This document shows positions 44,901 to 53,610 of a stretch of 64,000 nt of DNA, in pieces (within the stretch, counting starts at the first letter, position 1; each line of letters begins with the position of its first letter). The position numbers were made by a program, and so were the translations under genes. The DNA is taken from NCBI GenBank assembly GCA_051453625.1, contig JBOZIK010000001.1:211027205-211091204 (forward strand), in the 5' to 3' direction. This stretch comes from Welwitschia mirabilis (lineage: Eukaryota; Gnetophyta; Gnetopsida; Welwitschiales). The notes under the pieces are model-generated. The model saw only the letters and a program-made list of their open reading frames with translations, was not told the DNA's origin and ran no database searches.

Positions 44901-46718
44901 CTGGAAAATGTTACTAAAATTTTAGTTCTTTTCATTCAGATTCCTATTACATGTAATTTCTTCCCTTTTTTTGCTTTTTTAATTTTCCAAAAAGACGAAG
45001 CTTTTAGATATTTGCATTTGTGTACAACTCTAATGGAATTGATTGTTTTATTTATTGTACTGAAAGATTTTGCTAATGTTAATGGCAAAAGGTTGATCAC
45101 TTTCATGAGAGTTTGCTGCTACAGTGCTCTCTATTAGTGTTCAACTTTGTGCTTTAGCAGTTGCATATGCTTTTGCGTTAAGCTTTCATGGCTAATGTAA
45201 GTGCCGACCATCCAATGTGGAGAATTAGTTTTTGGAACATGACATCCCTGAATGTTTTAAATCTTAAATTTGTAAAAGGTCAGTGAATGAGAATATTGTG
45301 CTTACCACAAGCAACATTCAACAGTTTCAAGCATTTCTGGATTAAGTATTTGTTTGTTAAGAAATTTGTTCCTAGCGAACATTTTGTAATTCAAGCATTT
45401 CTGGATTAAGTATTTGTTTGTTAAGAAATTTGTTCCTAGCGAACATTTTGTAATTCAAAAATTATAAGCTGAACAACATGTATGACATTCAGAGGTGGTG
45501 AGCCTGAGAGCTGTTTAAATCAAATTGCATGCTATCCTTGTAACAGTTTCCTGTGGGTTAGTCCACGACATTTTGCAATTGATGAAACGTGTATTTTGTC
45601 CTACAGTTTGTCTAAACTTGAATTCATGATTCACGTCAGCAGAAGCCTAGCAGTGTGTTGTGTATTTGCATTGCTAATCGTTTTTTAACTTTTTCTTTTT
45701 CTTTCTTCCTTTTGTTTTTCCTTTTTTTGTTCATAGTTCTTGATATGCCATCGTACAATCGAAGTGCTTGAAGTTCCTAGTGAACAACTAACTTTTAATT
45801 CATTCACTCATTTGAGTGGCAATATTGTGGCTGTGAGAACTTACATATTTATTTTGAAGTTAGTTAAACAACTCTTACAGACTTACATTTGGCTGTGGAA
45901 TTTTATGTTTATCTTTCTCCATTTTTCACCTTCTAATGAATTCAATTTACAGGTTGATAGAAGTGGATGGATCCCCAGGTTGAAGTTTAGAGACCATGAA
46001 ACATATGCCAACAAGACTAAAGAATATGATGATATTGCCATGAAATATCTTTCCTATGTTCTTTTCTTTCTTGTAGGCTGCTCTGCTATCTACTCTCTAA
46101 AGTATGAACGGCACAAGAGTTGGTACTCATGGGTGTTGTCTTCGCTGACAAGCTGTGTTTATACATTTGGTAAATGTTCATGTTTCTATTTTATGATTCC
46201 TTCCAGTTTTAACAAGATATCAGTCTAATTCTAGGTTGTGTGAATCTGTTCCTGCAGGTTTCATCATGATGTGTCCTCAGTTGTTTATAAATTACAAATT
46301 GAAATCTGTTGCTCATTTACCATGGCGACAAATGACATACAAGTTTCTAAACACTATTATAGATGATTTATTTGCGTTTGTTATCAAGATGCCCACATTA
46401 CATCGCCTCTCAGTTTTCCGTGATGGTAATTACATACATTGTATTCAGATTTGGTTTTACATTGATGTATATCATTACTGACTTTATGCTTTTCTTGGAA
46501 CAGATGTAATATTTCTTATTTACCTCTACCAACGGTGGATCTATCCTGTTGATAAGAAACGTGTTAATGAGTTTGGTTTTGGAGGAGAAGACAAAGCAGA
46601 TTCGGCAAAGGATAGTTTGAGTGGTGAAAATGAAGCAGAAAGCAGCTTAGGAGGTGAGAACCAACCAGAGGGCAGCTTAGCAGGTGAAAATCAAGCAGAG
46701 GATAAGAAGACCAAGTGA
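26766..46718 (+). CDS. CLPTM1: CLPTM1 family multi-pass membrane protein, 12 exons
   Basis: Exons: 26766-26993, 39391-39537, 39924-40038, 40230-40291 (acceptor uncertain), 40738-40838, 40935-40972, 41075-41310, 41486-41579, 41696-41886, 45953-46169, 46258-46425 and 46504-46718. All introns are GT-AG and phases agree, giving 1812 nt and 603 residues, close to the roughly 590 of plant homologues. The N-terminus is Ala-rich with a six-Gln run and a membrane segment (residues 36-54). A large lumenal/exoplasmic part follows with DMWLYISE, YAHVFFTRSGY, WKPNITINLVEDFTR and GNYFPIIYFNEFWLLRDKL. The C-terminal half has membrane segments near 318-338, 358-375, 380-395, 436-455, 461-490 and 533-547, with EYDDIAMKYLSYVLF, MMCPQLFINYKLKSVAHLPW and NTIIDDLFAFVIKMP. 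Animal CLPTM1 is an ER membrane protein linked to receptor trafficking, and the related CLPTM1L to lipid scrambling for GPI synthesis; the plant role is not established. Intron 1 (12.4 kb) holds antisense copia elements. Confidence 0.93.
26994..29819. other. Proximal part of intron 1
   Basis: Apart from the 161-bp tandem duplication at 27624-27945 I see nothing identifiable. Short open frames here have no recognisable motif. Confidence 0.5.
27624..27945. repeat. 161-bp tandem duplication in intron 1
   Basis: Two adjacent copies (27624-27784 and 27785-27945) begin CACAGTCATCTCTCTTG and end AAACAATTTCCT, with about five differences. There is no gap between them, so this is a genuine, rather recent tandem duplication. 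Each copy contains ACGCGT-like sequence (AAACGCGTGAAATG). Confidence 0.85.
29820..31480 (-). mobile_element. Ty1/copia fragment in intron 1, internally deleted
   Basis: The minus strand reads, in order: gag sequence (31183-31480), an intact CCHC zinc knuckle CSHCKEKAHLHKDCW (about 31030-31075), the protease-to-pre-integrase segment CEIKGTGTVVLEKDD...IIHDF (about 30680-30760), then the end of the RT (GKFLKQINITEYTLVKTPL, about 30150-30215) and the RNase H approach TNLGFTH...YLQGTQNLRLCF (about 29920-30020). Integrase and most of the RT are missing. I could not define LTRs. Antisense to the host gene. Confidence 0.7.
30895..31101 (-). pseudogene. copia gag zinc-knuckle fragment
   Basis: A 68-residue open stretch containing CSHCKEKAHLHKDC, a perfect CX2CX4HX4C nucleic-acid-binding knuckle, followed by a Lys-rich and then an Asn-rich tail (ENNNTNSNNN). 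It is part of the fragment at 29820-31480. Confidence 0.75.
32057..32337 (-). repeat. 3' LTR of the intronic copia element
   Basis: 281 bp with perfect TGTTGA...TCAACA ends. Aligned with 35969-36252 it shows substitutions at roughly one base in eight, plus small indels, indicating an old insertion. Confidence 0.9.
32338..32347 (-). promoter_or_regulatory. Polypurine tract of the intronic copia element
   Basis: The minus strand reads TGAGGGGAAG directly before the LTR start TGTTGAG, the expected position for plus-strand priming. Confidence 0.8.
32374..32922 (-). pseudogene. copia RNase H domain
   Basis: The minus strand encodes EAFAGADWAGSADDRRSTSG, FCTFVGGSLVTWRSKKQ and VARSSAEAKYRATAHGICEL with WLKKFMNEL, then in another frame IQIDPNFIKEKLNEG and KQLADVFTKDLNGK. 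The catalytic acids in ADWAG and EAKYRA are present. A frame change separates the C-terminal tail (32374-32580). It would degrade RNA in the RNA/DNA hybrid during reverse transcription. Confidence 0.9.
33201..34100 (-). pseudogene. copia reverse transcriptase
   Basis: Minus-strand motifs: GVDYQETFAPGAKMNSIQVL, LDVKNAFLHGDLEKEVYMEV, KICKLKKALYVLKHSPRAWF, SKADHTMFIKH and the catalytic YVDDIVVTS near 33235-33260. The YVDD dyad is intact. An in-frame 36-bp tandem repeat doubles LQQLDVKNAFLH around the first catalytic Asp (33479-33550). A gap (33641-33765) removes the KWVFK...ARLVA region, and the upstream part shifts frame. Not functional. Confidence 0.9.
33479..33550 (-). repeat. 36-bp tandem duplication inside the RT
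   Basis: Two adjacent 36-bp units (33479-33514 and 33515-33550) differ at one base. The repeat is in frame and duplicates 12 residues including the catalytic motif LDVKNAF. Confidence 0.9.
34268..34980 (-). pseudogene. copia integrase
   Basis: The minus strand encodes VWGPNRITSLSGHHWFVAFI, YATWVFLMHTKNGV and TTRVLRSDKGTEY (second catalytic Asp present), then the normally PQQNGVAERKNRHLLE segment read as LAQNGIGKNKNRHLLE, in which the catalytic Glu is Lys. The first Asp (DVWGP) is present but separated from the preceding HS by a 2-base shift. The C-terminal part at 34268-34519 carries DFKTPVECLQ, KLDSQALECVFLGYSATQK and YHPPTRKVFVSMDV. The loss of Glu makes the triad non-functional. Confidence 0.9.
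35124..35636 (-). pseudogene. copia protease and pre-integrase segment
   Basis: LVIDTEASEHITSSSKLFSS corresponds to the copia protease active site (D-S/T-G-A-S-x-H); the Gly of DTGA is replaced by Glu, which should abolish activity. Downstream SGKGSIQCTPHLNLPSMPHV and LFFQELGTWRTIGYGKVCDG with LYL match the protease tail and the GAG-pre-integrase domain. Confidence 0.88.
35778..35987 (-). pseudogene. copia gag remnant with mutated zinc knuckle
   Basis: The segment ends KCNHCGKPRDTRENCWKLHG. The spacing is CX2CX4(D)X4C, with Asp where the zinc-binding His should be. Upstream gag sequence is missing; the frame runs straight back into the LTR, which shows an internal deletion of gag. Confidence 0.8.
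35958..35969 (-). promoter_or_regulatory. Primer-binding site of the intronic copia element
   Basis: The minus strand reads TAGTACCAAAGC, three transitions away from the initiator-Met tRNA site TGGTATCAGAGC, directly next to the LTR. Confidence 0.65.
35969..36252 (-). repeat. 5' LTR of the intronic copia element
   Basis: Pairs with 32057-32337. The inner end has decayed from TGTTGA to TTTTGA; the outer end TCAACA is intact. Confidence 0.88.
36360..36845. repeat. 241-bp tandem duplication in intron 1
   Basis: Unit 1 (36360-36600) and unit 2 (36601-about 36841) begin CAATGTGCAACCCTAGTCCA and end GTTTAGATCATTTA, with about 5% differences and no gap between them. No protein domain recognised. 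Confidence 0.88.
36846..39390. other. Distal part of intron 1
   Basis: No gene or TE motif recognised. A 486-N gap (38552-39037) is flanked by the same 44-bp sequence (38508-38551 and 39038-39081). The intron ends ATGGATCAG|GAT at 39390. Confidence 0.5.
39391..41886 (+). CDS. CLPTM1: CLPTM1-family gene, exons 2-9
   Basis: Eight exons separated by introns of about 0.1-0.45 kb, encoding the lumenal/exoplasmic domain and the first membrane segments of the C-terminal half. Exon 2 begins DMWLYISENKRFHDFGNEAA; exon 3 AVRNNGTLYAHVFFTRSGYS; exon 5 VQETTAEENNDGPPEWVSFW; exon 7 LQVDPKTGNYFPIIYFNEFW; exon 8 RVFLEGNPYLLAVTMIVSLL; exon 9 DIQFWNKNKSMEGLSAKSVV. Phases agree at every junction except exon 3/4, where the obvious acceptor (CTACAG|AGG, 40216) is out of frame and the next one (GGCAG|AT, 40229) restores it. 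A 100-N gap with duplicated flanks (40350-40387 and 40488-40524) lies in intron 4. Confidence 0.9.
41887..45952. other. Intron 9 of the CLPTM1-family gene
   Basis: 4.07 kb, GT-AG. Open frames at 42912-43138, 43316-43501 and 44021-44602 carry no motif I recognise. A 22-N gap lies at 44418-44439 and an exact 64-bp tandem repeat at 45326-45453. Confidence 0.6.
45326..45458. repeat. 64-bp exact tandem duplication in intron 9
   Basis: Two identical adjacent 64-bp units, starting TTCAAGCATTTCTGGATTAA at 45326 and again at 45390, with no gap between them. Identity implies a recent event or an assembly stutter. Confidence 0.9.
45953..46718 (+). CDS. CLPTM1: CLPTM1-family gene, exons 10-12
   Basis: Exon 10 (45953-46169) encodes VDRSGWIPRLKFRDHETYAN, KEYDDIAMKYLSYVLF and RHKSWYSWVLSSLTSCVYTF. 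Exon 11 (46258-46425) encodes GFIMMCPQLFINYKLKSVAH and NTIIDDLFAFVIKMPTLHRL. Exon 12 (46504-46718) encodes the last membrane segment DVIFLIYLYQRWIYP, VNEFGFGGE and a hydrophilic repeat tail ending KKTK before TGA. This is the most conserved part of the family and it is intact here. Confidence 0.93.
46614..46703 (+). repeat. Three 30-bp repeats encoding decapeptides in the CLPTM1 tail
   Basis: Units 46614-46643, 46644-46673 and 46674-46703 encode SLSGENEAES, SLGGENQPEG and SLAGENQAED (residues 570-599). They lie after the conserved GFGGE and are acidic and hydrophilic, presumably cytosolic and disordered. Confidence 0.9.
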
Positions 46719-49341
46719 TCTTTCTCATTAGAGGCTGATATGTCAAAGCTGCTCCGTTTTGTGTAATATTACATTTTTGAGTTGGATTTTGTTACCCTTC
46801 AGTAAAACATGTAAAATTTTTTCGAGCATATTTCAGATATGTATTTGCACAAAGATGTTATCTTGACACTCGTTCTAGTTCTTTCATTTAATAGGTTCCT
46901 TAGTTATCTGTTGAGAAAGACTGTGCGGAGACAGACGTCTGTGCATGTATCTTCCATTTGCAACATTTTTATACTCTTTTTAACATTTGTTCTTCATACA
47001 AAGTTCAAAAAAGCAGGTTTCGCGTCCAATTAACTTATTATCAGAGGTCATTAGCATTTATATTTGGCAGCTAATATTACCTCATAAAGAAATTCATCTG
47101 TGATACATATAATTTTGCTTGCAAGCTCCCTGTAATACAGACTAGAGAATATAAGCTGGTAATGCAAATCTATTGTAGTTTTAATCTAATGTTGTCAATG
47201 CAACTGTTCATTCTACTGTTGTTTCTGTTTCATGGTAAAAATCATCCAGAAGTATGCATGCTGGATTTGTGGAGAATGATAGTGTCGTGACAAATGCTTC
47301 CTGAAGATTCCTGGGATTTTTTTTCCTGATACAAACGGAGAAAAGCACATCACAAATACCTTAAAACCTAAAAGAATTTGAAGATGAATGATCAAGAATT
47401 TGTTGGCCCAAATTGTCTTCTAGTGCATTAAGATCGACTTTCATAATTTTAGAAGATGCCTTTTAGCGGAAGTTATAAAGATAGGTCTATAAATGAATAG
47501 TCGCATATTGGTAAAAAAAAATCTCGGAATTATCAGGTATTCACATGAAATAGAAAGATTGGGCCTTTATACTGGATTTCACGGTTCTTATCACATGCTT
47601 TAAGAAGAGAAATANNNNNNNNNNNNNNNNNNNNNNNNNNNNNNNNNNNNNNNNNNNNNNNNNNNNNNNNNNNNNNNNNNNNNNNNNNNNNNNNNNNNNN
47701 NNNNNNNNNNNNNNCACACGCTTTAAGACGAGGAGAAATAAAACATGAATTCTCATCTTTTTGCGCTGCTTCTCTCATTCACGTTTTTGTTGGTCTGCGT
47801 TCTCTCTTATTTTGGTGACATGGAAACGTGAAAACCATCTTGATTTATTCAGGAAGTTCTTCCCCTCTGTGTGATCTACGTTTAGACTTATTGCTTTCCA
47901 GTTTTATCTGTTACTGTTATGTCAAATATATATCTAAGCATGCGCCTCCCCCTCGTCTATGTCTGCTCCTCTTTTTACGGGCCTACAGTGCAGAAACAAC
48001 TTCAAACATCACAATCTGATTCACATAGTGAATATTATTACATATATAAAATTTAAAACCAAGAGAACCGAAGGTATAATATAGCCGAAAGCGATGACAC
48101 CAACAGAGGGATATGGGGCCAGGTGACATACAAATACTAGGGAGAAACTCGGGAGAGCAATTGTTTAAACAAGCTTTTAATAAATTGTCTAGAATGTCAT
48201 CGGTGAATCAGGATGAGAGATTGTGCTGGACCTAGAGAGCCATAATTCTGCTCTAACTACAAAGATTGAAGATGGCAAACTACTTTGTGTTCGATCCAAA
48301 TATTTCATCCTTTGGCGTCAATCGTAAGTTGCTTAGATACTGCCTTGTGACTTAAATAATAGGGTATTTTCGTTGCGGGTCAATGATTTAGGAGGTGGTT
48401 GTGTTAACATCGTAGATTGAAGTCGATGCAATGTGTCTGCACTCATTACTGTGGACACTGGAATCCTTTCTTGTGTGTTGAACGTTGTTATTCTAACCCT
48501 TCAGCTTGGATGCTTAGACAGAGAACCAAATCCCTCCGAGAGACATGGAAGCATCTCTGAAATCATACGGGAAGGAGGGAGGGGAGTGTGGTGATCGGGT
48601 AGCACACACCTGGCTGCCAACAAAAGAGAGCAGCGATGTTGTTTGAGCACCTTCAAGACCAACAAATAAAGGACAAAACTTCATTTTTTTTTCTAAAAGC
48701 AGGTTGTGTGCCGCAGAAAATATGATATAAGATGCCCTTGAGATCGTGGTTTTGTTCGTTAAGCATCCAGAGTGACATGATTCTCTTTGTTACTTTGTTT
48801 CTACTGACAATTAAAGAAAAGATGCAGAGAAAGAAAGACACAGAGAAACCTACCAATAGCAAAGTAGTTTTGTTGTGTTGTGCTCCACAGAAAGAATGTA
48901 GTTGAATACTCGTTATGAAGGAATGGGGTGGAAGCGAGGAAGTGCTAACAGTGGTTCCATCATTTCCCTTTCAGGCACAGGGCGTTCATTCCATGAATTG
49001 ATTCCGCGTAAGAAACATCATCCTCATCATGCATGGGCTACACAATCCATCATCATCGTTGATCAACGGCGGTAAGAAATAGAAGAGATATTTCTGGATA
49101 ACAAGAGTAATAAGCATGTCGCCGAATGGCCATGTCATATCAGGACATGTGCGTATCGATTGCTTTACAACTTTACATCGGGAAAGCAATAATTAAAAAG
49201 AAATAAATTATTTGTTTAAAGGAGGTCAAAGTCAAGCACCGCTCATTAAATCACTTGCCAAGTCATCGACGTGGCATTGGAGGCAGCAGAGAGTCAGAAT
49301 GTCACCATTCGATACGACTAGACAAAGGAGAGCCGTCGATC
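46719..49341. other. Intergenic region between the two host genes
   Basis: It starts with the 3' untranslated region of the CLPTM1-family gene. I see no convincing coding sequence. A 100-N gap at 47615-47714 has similar sequence on both sides (CACATGCTTTAAGAAGAGAAATA and CACACGCTTTAAGACGAGGA). Confidence 0.55.
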
Positions 49342-49391
49342 ATGGAGAGAAAGTAGCACACGCGTTAGCGACCATGTGGAAGGTACAGTGA
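49342..49391 (+). promoter_or_regulatory. Possible upstream ORFs and ACGCGT site before the Ser-rich gene
   Basis: Two very short ATG-initiated frames occur upstream of the main start: ATG at 49342 (MERK, stop) and ATG at 49374 (MWKVQ, stop). Between them ACGCGT at 49360-49365 fits the CGCG core bound by CAMTA calmodulin-binding transcription factors. Whether these are leader or promoter depends on the transcription start, which I cannot fix. Confidence 0.3.
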
Positions 49392-49489
49392 GCATCCTAT
49401 ATCACTTCACGTCACTTGCTTTCCTCATTCTCCGTTTGCCAATTCCCATTCCCTTCTCCCTTCCAATTTCCACTGGAAGCAGAGAAACC

Positions 49490-50398
49490 ATGTCTGCTCA
49501 GCACCCAAGCCACAAAGCCAAAACGGCTTCTTCTACTTCTGCTTCTTCTGTAAAAGGCAAAACATCTTCTTCAAAGATGAATGAAAGTGTAGTTAGTAGT
49601 AGATATAAAGTTTCTGGTTCGGACGCCGCTGCGAGACGACCTTCGTGCCATGATATCTGTAAATTTGGAGTTCAGTACAGTCACAGTCTCAGTCACAGCC
49701 CTCAGAACTCAAAAGAAAAAGCAGGAGCGCCCCGAAAGGCTTCTGCAACTACCGCACCGGCTTGCGCTTCTCAGAAATCTGCTTCCTCCGCGAATAAGCA
49801 AAAGCAGAGTTGCCCGACGGATAGATCTGCGCGAAGATGCAGAAGCATTGGCAGGGATTCGTCGAAATCTAAGTCTGATGAAGAGAGAGAAAAAAGACTT
49901 GGATCTGCGAACAGGGCGGTTATGTTTCGATCTTTGTCGTCCGTACGCAGTAACAGCAAGAGCAACGGCAGTAGTTCCGCCTCATCCGAAGCGGACGCCA
50001 AATGCGGTGCTTCCGGTGACGACTGCGAATATTCCCTACCGCCGCCGACGGAAGATTCGGTAGCACTGGCGGATTCTGGTTGCAGTGAGAAGTCGTCGAG
50101 AGCGAGAAGGCGGTGGGGGGAATGTTGCACACGGATCCTTGCGATGGAAAACGATCAGGAAGAAGACGAAGAAGAGGACATAGATGCGGAGAATTGTATA
50201 ACGGAAAACGTGACGGAGAATGGTGAGAAAGAAGAAAAGGTAAACTTGAACAGGAGTAATAACGTTAACAGAGTAAAAGCATTGGTGGGTGCATTTGAAT
50301 CACTGATTTCTGTGACGGGTTCTTCTTCTTCTTCTTCCTCCTCCTCTGCGTCGGCGTCTACGTCAAAGCCATGTCTGATCCGCCAAACCTGCCATTAA
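49490..50398 (+). CDS. Ser-rich protein, calmodulin-binding-protein-related (putative)
   Basis: A single uninterrupted frame of 302 residues. The frame stays open upstream to 49376, but the first in-frame ATG is 49490 in good context (AACCATGTC), so I start there. The protein is basic and Ser-rich, with RRPSCHDICKFG at residues 49-60, an Arg/Lys/Ser-rich middle, RARRRWGECC at 204-213, an acidic run NDQEEDEEEDIDAE (221-234), the segment NRVKALVGAFESLISV (260-275) and a nine-Ser run (278-286). The VKALVGAFE(S/T) segment resembles the C-terminal motif of the plant calmodulin-binding-protein-related family, where an amphipathic basic helix binds calmodulin. No signal peptide or membrane segment from this start. 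Codon use is GC-richer than its surroundings, typical of a real exon. Function is inferred only; the alternative is an unassigned disordered plant protein. Confidence 0.78.
   Translation: MSAQHPSHKAKTASSTSASSVKGKTSSSKMNESVVSSRYKVSGSDAAARRPSCHDICKFGVQYSHSLSHSPQNSKEKAGAPRKASATTAPACASQKSASSANKQKQSCPTDRSARRCRSIGRDSSKSKSDEEREKRLGSANRAVMFRSLSSVRSNSKSNGSSSASSEADAKCGASGDDCEYSLPPPTEDSVALADSGCSEKSSRARRRWGECCTRILAMENDQEEDEEEDIDAENCITENVTENGEKEEKVNLNRSNNVNRVKALVGAFESLISVTGSSSSSSSSSASASTSKPCLIRQTCH
50321..50347 (+). repeat. TCT/TCC microsatellite encoding nine Ser
   Basis: Nine consecutive Ser codons (five TCT, three TCC, one TCT) in the coding sequence near the C-terminus; likely length-variable. Confidence 0.9.
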
Positions 50399-51044
50399 TT
50401 CACAATTTACAGAATTTTTTTGGCGGAGCCGTTTTTGTTTTTGGAGAGAGGGAAATCTTAGTATTTTCTATATCCAGAAATCGTTAACGGAAGGAGAGGG
50501 CATTTCAGTTTTGCGATGGAAGCGATGAGATGTTTACGATGTATTGATCAGCTGCCATTTACCGTCTACCATGTACATATTATTATTGATTTGATTATTT
50601 CAATGTGAGTCGTGGTTGTAAGCAACGCAGTGATTCAAATTATCGTTTCTTGTTTAGAATTAATAAATGAGGGGAATTATTGAGGGAGCAGCTTTTCAAT
50701 GGTCGGTGGAGCGCCTCCGCTTTTTGTCTTTCGGTTCAACGTATGTACGTACGTCACTATACCCTTCTTGGTTATTTATTTAATTGTTTCCTTATTTATT
50801 TGCGGTATTTTTATTTAAAGAAGGAAAATTGGGGACCTTGATTTGCAGAATCATCCTGTTTTGTCGTACGCGCAGACACTTTTGCCCTTTTCTTTTCCAT
50901 TTTCTCGCAATGGATGTTGGGTTGTGGCCACGGGACCACGCCCAACAAACAACCATTCTTTCCTGAAGGCCATACTTTTGAGCTCATTTTACCACATCAA
51001 ATAAAATCAAATAATACAAAGGATTTGAGTGTGAAGATGTTTGG

Positions 51045-51065
51045 GCTGCTGCTGCTGCTGCTGCT
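51045..51065 (+). repeat. (GCT)7 microsatellite
   Basis: Seven perfect GCT units followed by GCGGCG. Confidence 0.95.
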
Positions 51066-51930
51066 GCGGCGTTGCTGCGTTTGCTTTTGCTTTGCCATGC
51101 AGCGACTTCAGTCATTATATTTTATTTTTTGTAATTTAATTCACAAAAATCCTACAATAATTTTAGCTTTCTTAATGTTTTACTTTATTTACTATAAATT
51201 TCTATCATTTTTCTATTGTATTGCATTTTTAAGTAAAACGCCTCATGTTCTTAGCTAATTAAATTTACAGTAGGCACGGCTTAGGTCCTCATGTACGTGA
51301 AGCCTTTGATATTCGCTTCACGTTGTGACACATCAGCGTTTATCATATTTGCACTAAGAATGAAGTAACGATGATTATTCATCAAGTGTTACGGCGCTTT
51401 ACTAGTGTTTTACGGATGCGGATGTCTAGGGCACCCCAGGATGCTTTTGTGACATTAATCAACAAAATATGTTGTTATTCAGCAATAACGTTAATATCAA
51501 AGAAAAATGTTCTTGTTTTGAAGCATGTTCATATGTTCGTATGTTTTTTCAGTTGTTTGCTTGTCTAACAAGTAAGGCTTAGTCATGTTCATATTCACAT
51601 GTGTCACTATTACGCTCTTAGTTCCGTAACTCAATTTGTATTCCGAATCCTGTTCGTCATGATAACTCTACTATGACATCTCATCATTTGCACTTATGGC
51701 CCCTCCCATTTGCACTCCATTTGTTTCCTCCTAATCAAGGCAATCAATTTGTTGATCTTAGTTCATTGAATCATCAAGTAGCTTTTTCATTAAATTTTAG
51801 TGAGTAATCTCTTTTTATTTCATATTGTCATCCTTAATGATATTTGATGTGTGTTGCGAATTTGGATGTATTTTTACACTCTTTTTATGTAGATCCTCAT
51901 TAATCAGGAACACTTGTTTTAATTAAAGTT

Positions 51931-52021
51931 ATGTATTTATATAGGCAATGCGGTAGTGGTCAAACTACTAGGATATGTATTTATATAGGCAATGGGGTGA
52001 CGGGCAGTAAAAATACTAGGA
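51931..52021. repeat. 44-bp imperfect tandem duplication
   Basis: Units starting ATGTATTTATATAGGCAATG at 51931 and 51975, both ending near ACTAGGA; the second halves have diverged. Confidence 0.75.
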
Positions 52022-53252
52022 CGTGTATTCTTGGCTTGGCATCAAAACTTCTATGAGCCCTTTAGCATAATTAACTTGTTCGTTTGGGTGATTATAGTGG
52101 CTATACTTTTAAGTAGACATAATTACAACCCTCTTATACAACATAAAGGTAGTAGCTTATTTATAATTGTATGTTAAAATAAACGAGTAATAAAGAACTA
52201 TATATAAGTGATTTTATTTTTTATAGTAAGCAAAAAATGAAAGATTCATTAATCTTATATGATAATTAATACTATTATTATTAAACTTTAAAATTAAATA
52301 GTGAGGTCTAAAAAGTTATACGAAAAACTTTATTATAAATACAATAGAGCTATTATGAATTTGCATTATAATTAAAAGACTATCTTGGAAAATACTTAAG
52401 GGTTTTAGGTGGTGATATTGAACTTTAGGGATTGAATCTTCTTCAAGAGCACCACTGCCATGATTATTTATATAAATAACTGAATTATGCTTAAGCCTTC
52501 ATAGTATGTGAAGTAAGACATTTAAGGTTAACACTGCAGTGGCTAGGAAAAGGGAAAAAAATCAATTATACAGTTTTGATAGAATTACTAATACACAAGG
52601 TTATTAAATTGATTGCTTTTTCCTGGTGGTTATTTACTCATATTATGCCTAACATATTTAGTTGTATATCTGAAAAACTAAAAATGTGGACTTACGTTTG
52701 TAGCTTAAGGTGTTTGTTTCCTTTCATAAAGACATGAGATCAAGATTACCACTTGTTGCTAATCATTATGTTGGGTGTATGCCCTACACTGGCTTGGTAG
52801 GCAATGCTTTGTTCATCACAAGACCCATAATAAATAATGGTTGTTGCACAGTGTTGGGTGCTGTGTAGTGAGCCATGTCAAACATATTTCAAAGCATATA
52901 ACCAAGGAGTGTGCCACTATGTTTGAAATTATTAAGATCTATTCAAATCACTATAAATGTAACAAAGGATTATATGTGAATCTCAAAGATAATGAGAGGC
53001 AAAATCAGGAACTTGTAATATTAGCCAACATCACAATTGCTTTAAATAAATCATTTTAAAATTTAATGGTTTAAAAAAGAAATCATACTACATGTATTAA
53101 ATATCTCAACATTAATCACTTTGAGAATTGAATCCAAAGAAAGCATGTAAATATTAACAAACAAAACAACAATTTAAGATATTAGTTTGGTAATGTGAAA
53201 TCATGTTTATATCAAAGATAGGAAAAGAATATGCTATTATAGACATGTGCTA

Positions 53253-53610
53253 CATGAAAATGAAGGGGAAGAGAACTACACCATAGACTATAGAAGAATT
53301 AGTTGCTTTAAGCTTTACAAATAGGCATACAAAATAGTATCACTTCTTTCCTTAAAGGAATAATATAGAACTTAGAAAGAAATGGATTTGTCCATCACAA
53401 TCTCAATGAAGTATAATGTTGCACTTGATAAAATAAATGAAAATGAAGGGAAACTACAAGTACTATAGAAGAATTAGTAGCTTCAAGCTTTATAGATAGA
53501 CATAAAAAATAACATCAATTCTTTCCTTAAAGGAATAGTACAAAACTTAGAAAGACATTATAGAGTATTCCATCACAAATCTTCGCGAGTAACGTTGGAT
53601 TTGATAAGAT
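53253..53610. repeat. About 184-bp diverged tandem duplication
   Basis: Units beginning ATGAAAATGAAGGG at 53253 and 53437 share TAGAAGAATTAGT(T/A)GCTT and TTCTTTCCTTAAAGGAATA in the same order, at roughly 80-85% identity. Confidence 0.75.

Noticed and set aside
49376-49489. N-terminal extension of the Ser-rich protein (hydrophobic, signal-like)
   Set aside because: The frame is open but begins at GTG; the first in-frame ATG is 49490. A hydrophobic leader read from non-ATG sequence is not supported.
49771-50130. 119-residue minus-strand ORF opposite the Ser-rich gene
   Set aside because: Low-complexity complement of Ser/Arg codons; the plus frame has the long open reading frame and coherent motifs.
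51045-51065. Coding CAG/GCT repeat (polyglutamine or polyleucine)
   Set aside because: The surrounding frames have no gene support; treated as a simple microsatellite.
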